DNA from: Thalassiosira profunda
Lineage: Eukaryota > Bacillariophyta > Thalassiosirophyceae > Thalassiosirales > Thalassiosiraceae
Reading direction: 5' to 3'
Assembly: GCA_036939355.1 (NCBI GenBank)
Contig: JALLAP010000359.1
Coordinates: forward strand, 1-29,131
Length of the DNA: 29,131 bases
Shown here: piece by piece, positions 1 through 8,750 of the stretch
How the letters are laid out: every line of letters starts with the position of its first letter
How positions within the stretch are numbered: the first letter of the stretch is position 1
Program-made: the position numbers and the translations under genes
Notes under the pieces: generated by a model
The model's database searches: none
What the model saw: only the letters and a program-made list of their open reading frames with translations
What the model was told of the DNA's origin: nothing

Positions 1-295
1 ACGAGATTGGATATTATGTTCATCTTTCAAAAGGAGAAACAGAAAAGCTCAACCCCAATGGGTGCCAATGGCACCTTTGTCCAGCAAAATAGATATTTCA
101 AGCCCCCGCGCACGCCCATATCTGATTCCGCGAGGGCCTAGTTCAACCCCGACCCCATCTTAGGATCTTGACGTGCAACAAGGATAGTACAATATAATAG
201 CATGCAACTTGCACAAACGAAAGCAGCAAGCAGCGCACCAGCCACACCACAGCAGGCGCAGGCCGCAGCCCGTGCCGACGAAGACAGGAGACAAT

Positions 296-1973
296 ATGGC
301 GGAGCCGTCGCCCGCGGCCGACGACGGCGGCAAGGAGCCGGTCGCCGGGCTCTCCGCGGCCTCCTCCTGCATCCGGTTCTCCCTCGCCGCGCCATCGACG
401 GAGGAGGGAGGCGCGCCGGCCCCCGCATCCTCGCCCTTCCGCCCCGTCTACACCCACCAGTCCTTCGAGGGGGAGTGCCTCCCGGGATGGCGGCCCGTGC
501 CCGACGCCGAGGACGAATCGCGCGAGATCTACCGCCGCTGGGGCGGTACTAGCCCCGAAGGGCTCCACCCGTCGTACCGGCGGTGCGGGGAGGGGGGCGA
601 CGGGCTCGACGTGCGCGTGACGCTCGCGCCGTCCTGCGGGGGATGCCGCGTCGAGGTGCGGGCCGAGAAGCTCCAGCCCGAGGAGAGCGAGGGAACAGAG
701 CCCGCCCCCAAGCGGAAGAAAGTGTCGTTCGGGGGCGAGGGACTGCCCCCGGACGATGATGCGCCCAAGCCGCAGAAGATGGAAATTAGAGAGATTGTGC
801 GCCAACTCGCGCTGGGCCTCCCTCCCATCGCGTTGGTGCATGTGAACGGTGCGGCCCGCGACGAGTGGACTACCGATGTGGGTGGAAGCAATGGCGCTGA
901 TAATGCCGAGAATTCTGAAGATTGCAAAGGGGGCGCGGGGGTGAACGCCTTATCACAGCCCGTCGGCCGGGTGCTCCAGACGTACCGTCGAAAGGTCAAA
1001 GGGGAATCCGCGGAGGATGCGAAATTCGCGATGACCGTCGCGGACGGCGCAGATCCCGCGGTGGCGCGATACCACAACGCAATCCAGCCGCTGGCCCGGT
1101 GGTTCATCGAAACGGCCGACGGCATCGATACCACTGACGCGAGCCGGGGGGCGTGGAAGGTGCTGTACCTGTTCCGCTGTCACGATGATTCGGCTTCCTC
1201 CTCTCCCCGATGGAGCCTCGCGGGCTACATTACGTTGCTCCATGTTACGTCGCCGTTTCACAAACCCCGTCCCGGGATCATTGTGCGCATCTGCCAAGGT
1301 AGGTGGATGTTTTGTTTGTTTGCCACCCTTTTGCATAGTCGCGCATCCAACCCTGCGTCTCTGTCTCTCTTTCCCTGCAGCGCTGATTCTTCCGCCGTAT
1401 CATCGGGCCGGCCATGGTTCTGCGATGCTGCAATGCATCCATGATTATGCCGACAAATACGAAAAGTCGGAGGGATCGACAAGTGGAATGGGCATAGTAG
1501 AAGTTAACGTTGAGGATCCGGCCCCAGCGTTTGTGGCGTTGCGAGACTCGGTGGACTACCGGCGGTTCCTGACCACCTACTGTGACGGAGAAGGGAACGC
1601 CCCCAATCTCGACTACTTGAAAAAATATGACGTGGCAGAAAAAGAATACTTTCTGCCGGTACCAGAGGAAAACCTGTTGTCCGTGGCTGAGACGTTGCGG
1701 ATTACGAAGCGGCAGGCACAATCCGTTCACGAAATTTACAAGCTGGATCAGCTCGAGCGCGCAAAGCAGGCCAATGGTCTCGGTGACGGAGAGACAAGCC
1801 AACGTGTGGAGACCGCCTACCGGCTCATGGTGAAGAGATCATTGCGATCGCTGCGGATTGAGGAGCTAGGCGCGTGTGGCGGTGACAAAGAAAAGCAGAA
1901 GGAGCTGTTGGCGAAATGGTTCGACGAGACGTTGGCTCATTATCGTCGCCTGCTTGCAGGCAAACGGTCGTGA
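296..1973 (+). CDS. HAT1: Histone acetyltransferase type B catalytic subunit (HAT1-like)
   Basis: Two exons, 296-1298 and 1381-1973, separated by an 82-nt intron (donor GTAGGT, acceptor CCCTGCAG). Splicing gives 531 aa. The first ATG of the open frame is at 296; the frame runs further upstream but offers only a TTG. The family acetylates newly made histone H4 with acetyl-CoA before chromatin assembly. Residues ~44-60 include FRPVYTHQSF, matching the HAT1 N-terminal domain. The acetyl-CoA loop is HRAGHG (~342-347), where human HAT1, as I recall it, has QGQGHG, and it spans the splice junction. EVNVEDPAPAFVALRD follows with Glu379 at the expected catalytic position. PKRKKV at 138-143 is a probable nuclear localisation signal. 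At 531 aa it is longer than the roughly 420-aa animal protein, mainly through acidic and Gly/Ala-rich inserts. The identification is strong; the exact start is less certain. Confidence 0.9.
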
Positions 1974-2675
1974 TGCGCCATGATATTTACCTGTGTTAAT
2001 ACATCGCAAAAGACGTTTATCTTCTGTGTCATGCATTTGTGTTACTTTGGGCAATGGCATACATTATCTGCTCTGTGTTGTGCAGTACGATACAGTTGCA
2101 GAGGGGTGGGATGTTGAAGTGAGAAGATTGTTTGTCTCCTACCTACGTAGGAACACCTCAAAACCAAAAAACCTCTCAACGCCTCACCCCTCTCAAACCC
2201 CACACCACAACACACAACATCATGTGCTCATAGGGCCCTAGAGAGCACCACCAGCCCCCACCTCCAAGGAGACGCGACAACAATTGATAGCCGTCCAACC
2301 CTCCATCCTGATCTTCATAGCGACACATCTCTGCAGGAACAATTCCGATTCTCGCCGTTCCAAAAGCAGAAGGAATCAAAGAACAGCCACGAGTTCAGGT
2401 GCACTGATGGTATCTGGATAGTGTTTATTGTTCCAGAACAACATATTTATTCACAGGACAGCGCGAAATATTTGTGCTCAACCTGCACCTGGTAGCGAGG
2501 TCTGCTTACTTTACCTTGTTATTCCCAATCGTTGGTGCGGGCACCTTTGGCATATTATTTATTGCAATAATTATTGATGTTGAGAGTTGCATGTCTTATG
2601 ATCCACAGAGAAGCGAGCTCTATCATTGAATAATTCTTTCTGGGGGAATGCACAGTAAGTCTGTGTGTGAAATAC
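1974..2675. other. Intergenic region, no gene recognised
   Basis: This stretch separates the HAT1 stop codon from the next plus-strand start. It has lower GC than the flanking genes and carries A/C-rich and T-rich runs. A perfect 10-bp palindrome CCTACGTAGG lies at 2142-2151. No convincing coding frame, RNA gene or repeat was found. Confidence 0.6.
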
Positions 2676-2747
2676 ATGGCCGTACGTGATGTCGTCTCTC
2701 TCATAACTTCTCATTTGCATATTTCCCATCAAGGACATACGGCCATG
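2675..2747. repeat. 10-bp inverted repeat spanning two candidate start codons
   Basis: CATGGCCGTA at 2675-2684 is the exact reverse complement of TACGGCCATG at 2738-2747, with 53 nt between the arms. Each arm contains an in-frame ATG (2676 and 2745) of the downstream gene, so the arms could pair in its mRNA around the start sites. A chance origin cannot be excluded. Confidence 0.5.
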
Positions 2748-3278
2748 CCCCAAATACATTACGTAAAGCGTAAGTTCCTCAGGGCCGCCGGGGTAAAACA
2801 AGTAATGAAGGAGGATGCTGCTTCTTTGAGAAAATATAGGCGGCTCGAGAGGGACCAAAAGTGGAAAACACAAGCACAAGCAAAGAAACGCAACAAGACG
2901 ACGACCACATCAGGTGCCGCACCAAGAAATATGGAGGGAGGGGGAACATCAATTTTAGATGATGCAAATGACAAGAACAGTATAGATAATGCGCGTGTGG
3001 GCCCAGCATCGATGTCTGGTGCCAGTGCTGCTGCTGGCCTCTCCCACCTTCGCCGGAAAGGCAACCGCCTTGTTCTTGTGCAATTAGATGGGACAAGAGA
3101 AAAGCATCAGGCATACGAATTAGAAAATCCTGACAACCCAGACGCCGGGTATTCAGCTTGGGTTGAGTGGTTGAATGGAACAAAGCGTTGCATTAGCCGA
3201 CACGAGATCGTGCGGTACGGTCTTCCAGCGCGTGAACGAAAGATGCCCAATAAATTTGCCGATCGCCATTTCAGGTGA
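2676..3278 (+). CDS. Small basic hypothetical protein
   Basis: The open frame gives 200 aa from ATG 2676 or 177 aa from ATG 2745. I do not recognise the family. The N-terminal third is strongly basic (KRKFLRAAG, LRKYRRLERDQKW, KKRNK), suggesting nucleic-acid binding or nuclear location. The middle is Ser/Thr/Gly/Asn-rich and probably disordered. The last ~70 residues look folded, with alternating hydrophobic residues and charged turns (RLVLVQLDGTREK, AWVEWLNGTKRCISRHEIV). This resembles small beta-barrel chromatin-reader modules, but that is a guess. The frame ends at TGA inside CAGGTGAAAG, which could be a splice donor, so the C-terminus may be incomplete. It could also be a relic of a mobile element. 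Confidence 0.45.
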   Translation: MAVRDVVSLITSHLHISHQGHTAMPQIHYVKRKFLRAAGVKQVMKEDAASLRKYRRLERDQKWKTQAQAKKRNKTTTTSGAAPRNMEGGGTSILDDANDKNSIDNARVGPASMSGASAAAGLSHLRRKGNRLVLVQLDGTREKHQAYELENPDNPDAGYSAWVEWLNGTKRCISRHEIVRYGLPARERKMPNKFADRHFR

Positions 3279-3595
3279 AAGCTTAGAAGTGAGGCCTAAC
3301 CGTCGCACTGGAGGTGGAGGCATTCCATTTCATTTGTGGCACTAATGGACAAGTGGTCACGCACAAGTGGCCACTGCTGTTTGGCCTCGTTGGATGGGTT
3401 CCAGAGATGTTTCCACAATTGGCGGATGTATGGAAGTGATTTGGAACAGCTCTACACTCTTTGGCACATGGTTGGTGTGGCTCAGCCCTTTCGGGTAAGG
3501 TTGTGCGTTGAGCGCAGTTCTTGGGATTTCTGGACCAAAGGAATTGGTAGCACTAAACGAACGATGAGGTATCGACAACCTGCCAGAAGTTCAGC
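3279..3595. other. Convergent intergenic region
   Basis: This is the 3' flank shared by a plus-strand and a minus-strand gene. An 87-codon frame crosses most of it (3336-3599), but it overlaps the stop of the minus-strand gene and shows no recognisable motif. I see nothing else supportable. Confidence 0.5.
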
Positions 3596-5545
3596 TTAAC
3601 AGAAGATCACGCCGGGGCAGGAATAGTCTGGGATCTTCCTGCCATTGCAGCTCTGCTCCTTCACGTTGAACGAACCCCTCTCCAAATCTCCCTCCGAACA
3701 GCAAACGTCACACATAGCCACCTTGGAGGTGTGATTGCGGCACACCCCCCAGCCGCCGCTCGCGCGACACACATGCTCCCACAGCATCCCCGCAAAGGCT
3801 CCCTGCTGGTACACAAGACTGGTGCATCTCGACACCAGCTCCTGTTCGGCAAAAATGTATGCCACCTCGAGCGTCGCATTCTTCGTGGGAAGATGATCAG
3901 CAATGTCCTGTTGGCAGCTCCTCGATACCGACGGAGCATTGTCCAGCGCAAACCAGCGAGTGCCCCGAGCTCTTCCTCGTCAAGCTCTGTGTCCGACATC
4001 AGAAAGAGCCTCCTGTTGGTAGCGGACCAACCACCTCCCGCGCCGCATCAACGATGGACTCCAGTGAGTAGACAGGCCGACCGTGGAACCCTTTGTTGTC
4101 TGATCGCCGCAAGTGCATCGCGACACATCCGTCAAGGCCAGCTGCGTTGTCGTCCAACAGGCCTTGATTGGCCAGAATCGAACGGGACTCGCGCTCCATC
4201 CGTAGGTTTGGCCTCGTGGCCCACGCCCGCGCCATCATTGCCAGCCCCCGCAATCCCTGGCTCCCGCCGCCGAGGTCGGCGATCACCTCATCCCACACGT
4301 CCAGCAGGCGCGAATCTGCAAGTCTTGCCTCGCGGAGGTACTTTTGCTGCCAGAAGAGGGCGTAGGGCGCGCGCCACTCGCCACCGTCCCCAAGCTGGCT
4401 GGCCTCACACGATGTGGGGGTGCGCACGAAGCATGTCTGAGAGCAACAAAGCACCTGGATCGTCAGCTGAGTCAACGTAATATTTTGCGGCAATTTTCAC
4501 AAAGACCTGCACACAATAGCAAGCAAGTAAGCTTGCATTGCGCACATCGAGTCTCGCTCACCCAGTCGTCCGCGGGACAGTCCGTCGAGTTGGGCGCGTA
4601 GGCGTATTTGATGGGCCCGTGCTCGTTTTCCGGCGGTGGCGGTAGGAGCACGGTTGGCTGGTTGTAGATCAGCGCCGCCTCGGCGAGGTGCATGCCCGTT
4701 TCGAGCCTGATAGCGGGTAGGCTTGGTCAGTGAACCATGTTCATGCGATTGCGGTTGCGCGACACGATTGCAGTTACGCTCTGCAAGTCAGCACTTTGCA
4801 TCGTTCATTTCCCCCCGATGGCCGATGATTCAAACTCACCACTGTCCGCCCCAGCCCACCAGGTGCGGCATCACTTCGCGCCTGCATACCGGCATGACGG
4901 ATGGACTAGCCGCGCGGCGGCCGCGGTAGAGTTCCACGTCGGCACATCTGGCGGAAAATCGCCCTGGGTTTCGTTTGCTGCGGCGCGGGCCGCCCCGCCC
5001 AACGGCACCAACACCTCATTGATCCCATCGTGCTCCCGTGGATGCTGGACCGCATCGAGCCGCCAGCGCAGCGCGAACTCGTACCCATTGGAGACCGTGC
5101 ACAGCCGCCCTTCTCGGACCTCCCACACCGAGTTCCGCGTCAGAAAGCGCTGCGCGCCCTCCTCCGGCCACCCGTCAGGGGGCCACGGCAGTAGGCACGC
5201 CGGGGCGAGCGTCCGCCCCCGCGCCGCGCGCCACAGCGATATCCACGGATCGGACGCCGAGATGTTTGCAGCGGCGCGCTGGCCGTTGACCGTCGTCAGG
5301 GCGAGATCCGCCGCGCGGCGCTCGACTGTCGAGAGGGTTACCGCCCCCAGCGCCCCCAGGCCCAGCGCGTCGACGATGGAGGAATTCGATGATGTGATGG
5401 CGAGGAGGCGGGCGACAAGGCGGGCGAAGGCGAGCAGGAGGAGGAGGACGGAGATGCGCCGAGCGATGGCAAGGCGGGCCCTCCCTCCTCCGACACTGCC
5501 CTGCTGCTTTCGGAGGCCGCCGCCACGCAGCCGAGTCTGAGCCAT
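3596..5545 (-). CDS. Putative fucosyltransferase-like type II membrane glycosyltransferase, frame-disrupted
   Basis: Transcribed right to left. Exon 1 is 5545-4890, exon 2 4706-4562 and exon 3 4436-3596, with introns 4707-4889 (183 nt) and 4437-4561 (125 nt). Just after the start, RISVLLLLLAF..LLAI forms a signal anchor, fitting a Golgi lumenal enzyme. Exon 3 carries VAMHLRRSD, like the H-x-R-R-x-D motif of GT23/GT68 fucosyltransferases that binds GDP-fucose. A FLMSDTELDEEEL segment follows, like the family's Asp-rich element, and the C-terminus is Cys-rich. After residues GPLPTGGS (near 4005) the frame must shift to continue as LFLMSDTEL. It must shift again near 3945-3965 to continue as WFALDNAPS. 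Each shift equals one missing base. Exon 1 may end instead at a better donor (4839) if a further base is missing. Assembly error or a decaying gene are both possible. The acceptor sugar is unknown. Confidence 0.6.
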
Positions 5546-5960
5546 CACCAGTGGCAGAGGGGAAAGTGAGCCGCGGGCCACCGTCTTCGGCTAAGCAACC
5601 CCTCTCCCTGGTGAAGCTCCCGGGTCAAAAAATCTTTGATTCCACGTATCTAGGAAACAGTATTGTACTTCTCGCGTAGAATCATGAATCATCTCTCCTC
5701 TGATCTCTGGTCGTCCCGCGGTGGTGGAGCGAAGATAGATGGAGCACCCATCACAGAAGAGGCCGGGCTCCTTCACTGCGTGGCGTCGTCGAGAGAGCAC
5801 CCCAGCGGCCGCGGCGACTCCCCACCGAGTAAAAATCGTCTGATTTGCCCGCCAGGAAGAGCCGGGCACGAGGTGAACGCCATCCCGCCGCGGCCCAGCG
5901 TCACATCACCTTCTCACTCCAAGCTCGGGGCGCCAGACTGCGTCGTCGTCGTTGGTCATC
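5546..5960. promoter_or_regulatory. Divergent intergenic region between the glycosyltransferase and RING-protein genes
   Basis: This 415-bp stretch lies between two genes pointing away from each other, so it should hold both promoters. A 92-codon minus frame (5591-5869) lacks any recognised motif and is not called. I see no clear TATA box or repeated element. Confidence 0.4.
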
Positions 5961-7295
5961 ATGCCGACGCTGGGGTTTAAGTGGGTGCCCGCTGGCGGCG
6001 GCCGCCTCCCCCCGTCTATCATAGACTCTTTTGCAATCTGCCCAATCCTAGCCGAGCGTTTCGACGACGATCCGTCAATTGCAGACAAAAGATCGTCGCA
6101 CCTTCCGGTGCAATCAGCGAAATGCGCGCATCGCATCTGCTACTCCTGCATATTGAGGATGAAGATGGAGAAGGCCGTCAGATTGAATAAGGATCCTTGT
6201 GGAATAAAATGGCTTGCGTGTCCCATGTGTCGCACGAAGACGAGCTTCAACTCCGAGGACCCCGTGGTTGATTTAGGACGCTGCGAGGCATTGAAGCTCT
6301 TTCGTGGCAAAGGGATGACAGTGAAACGGCTCGATGAACAAGAGATGGCAGGCGCTGCCGGAGCAGCACTGAGGCTGATCCGAGCGGCCGACATCACGAT
6401 AGCATCTCAAGCTGCCACAATTGCATCTCAAGCAGCTGAACTGAAAGAGATCGAATCAAAAGGCAAAATTATCGCGGCTGTGGGACGCAGAGGGAAGCTC
6501 CAACCACAGAAGAAGAAGGGCGAAAGAAGAGGAAATGCCAAGAGAGGGCAGGATGGAAGAAGGAAAAGGAGTTTTGCGCACAAAGGTAATTTACGAGCCA
6601 AAGGCGAGCGTGACGAGCGGGGAATCGTTAAAACGTTCCAAGAGAGGCTACAAGAGCTGAAGGCGTACAAGACAAAGCACGGACATATCAACGTGAAGAC
6701 GAGAGAAGACAAAAGCCTGGCGATGTTTTGTGCTGGCATCAGAAGTGCTCGCAAATATCCAGAGAGCAGTGGCAGGAGAAAGCTGACCGAGGAGGACATC
6801 GCCTCTTTGGATGCTCTGGGATTCGATTGGCAGCCGCTGCCTAGTAGAGCGACATTTCAGGAAAGAGTGAAACAATTGAAGGCATACAAGGCAAGGTATG
6901 GGCACATCGATGTGAAGAAAAGCGAAGACAACAGCCTGCATCTGTTTTGCGCGGGCATCAGAAGGGCACGTAGACACCCAGGCTACGACCGCGGCCATAA
7001 ACTGACTGAGGAACGCATATCCTCTTTGGATGCCCTCCAGTTCGATTGGGAGCCGCAGAGGAGTGAGAAAGTCAAGTCGTTTGAGGAGAGGCTAGCTGCG
7101 TTGACGGAGTACAAAGCGAAGCATGGGCACATCGACATGAACAATGACGAAGACAACAGCCTGTATCAATTCTGTTGCCATGTCAGATTTGCCCACAGAA
7201 ATCCAGAGAGCAGACTGATAGAGTTGACAGAAGAACGCTTAGCCTCTTTGGATGCTCTTGGGTTTGATTGGACGCCGACGATAGGACGAGCGTAG
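5961..7295 (+). CDS. RING-like zinc-finger protein with three helicase-associated (HA) repeats
   Basis: A single-exon 444-aa protein starting at ATG 5961. The N-terminal ~100 residues are RING-like: ICPIL, then CAHRICYSC (C-x-H-x2-C-x2-C), then CPMC. The second zinc-ligand Cys after ICP is replaced by Leu. A helical and lysine-rich linker follows, with a duplicated TIASQAA motif. Three HA-type repeats occupy ~226-292, ~299-365 and ~374-439. Each starts F-x-E-R, contains the core Y-K-x-[KR]-[HY]-G-H-I-[ND], and ends S-L-D-A-L-x-F-D-W-x-P. HA repeats are abundant in diatom and other stramenopile proteins, often away from any helicase, and are thought to bind nucleic acid. The RING half suggests ubiquitin ligation, but the missing ligand makes activity doubtful. 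The biological role is unknown. Confidence 0.75.
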   Translation: MPTLGFKWVPAGGGRLPPSIIDSFAICPILAERFDDDPSIADKRSSHLPVQSAKCAHRICYSCILRMKMEKAVRLNKDPCGIKWLACPMCRTKTSFNSEDPVVDLGRCEALKLFRGKGMTVKRLDEQEMAGAAGAALRLIRAADITIASQAATIASQAAELKEIESKGKIIAAVGRRGKLQPQKKKGERRGNAKRGQDGRRKRSFAHKGNLRAKGERDERGIVKTFQERLQELKAYKTKHGHINVKTREDKSLAMFCAGIRSARKYPESSGRRKLTEEDIASLDALGFDWQPLPSRATFQERVKQLKAYKARYGHIDVKKSEDNSLHLFCAGIRRARRHPGYDRGHKLTEERISSLDALQFDWEPQRSEKVKSFEERLAALTEYKAKHGHIDMNNDEDNSLYQFCCHVRFAHRNPESRLIELTEERLASLDALGFDWTPTIGRA

Positions 7296-7530
7296 GCACA
7301 AAGAATCTACGCCACAGCTCTTACTAACACGTATTCACATAGCCCGCTTACCATAGGGGTAGTGACGGTTCAATTACACAAAAAGGCAATTCCGTCAGCT
7401 AGTCTGGATGGTTGACAATCGATGGGCAACCGCAAGCACCTTTGCCCTTCATCGCCTCGAACAGAGTTCCGATAATAACTTTCTCCGTCTTATCATCGAG
7501 TGCCGAAGTGACCTCATCGCAGATGAAAAA

Positions 7531-8523
7531 TAATTTCCTTCGATTTGGCTTTTGTCTTCGCTAGCTTTACCACTGCAGAGGGGCGAATATATATTTTCCC
7601 AGCGCCCAAAGGCAAAACAACGGCCCGAGTGACACTTGCCACGGCTCTTGGGCATCCATTGGGTCCACACCAAAGGCTGACATCAATGTTTGTTCCCTAA
7701 CATCGCGCACCGCCACCCATTTTGTTCGATTTGGCTTTTGTTAGGAGTGACTTCGCTAGCTTTGCGACTGCTGAGGGCGGCAAATATAATTTCCCAGCGC
7801 CCAAAGGCGAAGCAACGGCCCGAGTGACATTTGCCACGGCTTTTGGCATCCATTGGGTCAACAACAAAGGCTGACATTAATGTTTGTTCCCTAACATTAC
7901 GCCATGCCGCCCATTTCTGTTGATTGCCTTTTGTTAGTGACTTCGCTAGCATTGCCTCATCTGAATGGCGATTCGCTGACCAAGCGCCCAAAGGCGAATA
8001 ACAACCCAAGAGGCACTTGTCACGGCTCTTGGGCATCCATTGGGTCCACAACAAAGGCTGAAATCAATATTTGTTCGACATCATCATGCCACGTGCTCGT
8101 TTTCCTTCGATTTGGCTTTTGTTCGCGACTTTGCTAGCATTGCCTCATCTGAGGCACGAATTCGCTGACCAAGCGCCCAAAGGCAAATCAATGGCCCGAG
8201 TGACACTTGCCACGACTCTTGGGCATCCATTGGGTCCACAGCAAAGGCTGACATTTGTGTTTGTTCCCTATCGTCGCTTCGTGCCACCCATTTTGTTCGA
8301 TTTGGCTTTTGTTAGGAGTGACTTCGCTAGCTTTGGAGCTGCTTAGGAGAGCAAATATATTTTTCCAGCGCTCAAAGGCGAAGCAATGGCCCGAGTGACA
8401 TTTGCCACGGCTGTTGGGCATCCATTGGGTCCATAGCAAAAGCTGCCATCTGCGTTTGTTCACTATCGTCGCGTCGTGCCGCCCATTTTTTTCTATTCGG
8501 CTTTTGTTTGTGACTTTGCTAGG
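7531..8523. repeat. Diverged tandem repeat array, ~186-195 bp unit, about five and a half copies
   Basis: The block GGCATCCATTGGGTC recurs at about 7651, 7845, 8032, 8222 and 8417. The block TTCGATTTGGCTTTTG, with variants, recurs at about 7539, 7725, 7920, 8106, 8296 and 8491. CGCCCAAAGGC also recurs once per unit. Copies 1, 2 and 5 share one variant between the blocks (GCAAATAT...TTTCCAGCG type). Copies 3 and 4 share another (ATTGCCTCATCTGA...CGCTGACCAAGCG), so two subfamilies are present. Frames break between copies on both strands, so it is not treated as coding. The flanks 7296-7530 and 8524-8750 hold nothing I can name. Confidence 0.85.
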
Positions 8524-8750
8524 GGGTATTTTGGTGGTGTCTTGCGCGTCAAATATGTCCTGCACATGGATGGAGGCGACGCTGCAGTGTTGCTTTCTCT
8601 TCTGGCCCGGAGGCATGGGCTCGACTGGGAATGGGGCAAGATGCGGAGGGCCAGCCAGGGCACTTGACGGCGACGAACTTGAGGAGCGAAACCACGATGC
8701 CATATATGCCTTCACGCACACGATCACATCTCTATCACACCGGCTTATGG

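Noticed and set aside
209..295. N-terminal extension of HAT1 beginning upstream of ATG 296
   Set aside because: The upstream codon is TTG, not ATG, and the peptide is low-complexity Gln/His/Arg-rich leader sequence.
143..841. 232-codon minus-strand frame opposite HAT1
   Set aside because: Antisense shadow of GC-rich coding sequence; no recognisable motif and no ATG-supported gene model.
3336..3599. 87-codon plus-strand frame between convergent genes
   Set aside because: It overlaps the stop of the minus-strand glycosyltransferase, has no family resemblance, and is short.
5591..5869. Minus-strand 92-codon frame in the divergent promoter region
   Set aside because: No motif, and it sits where two promoters are expected.
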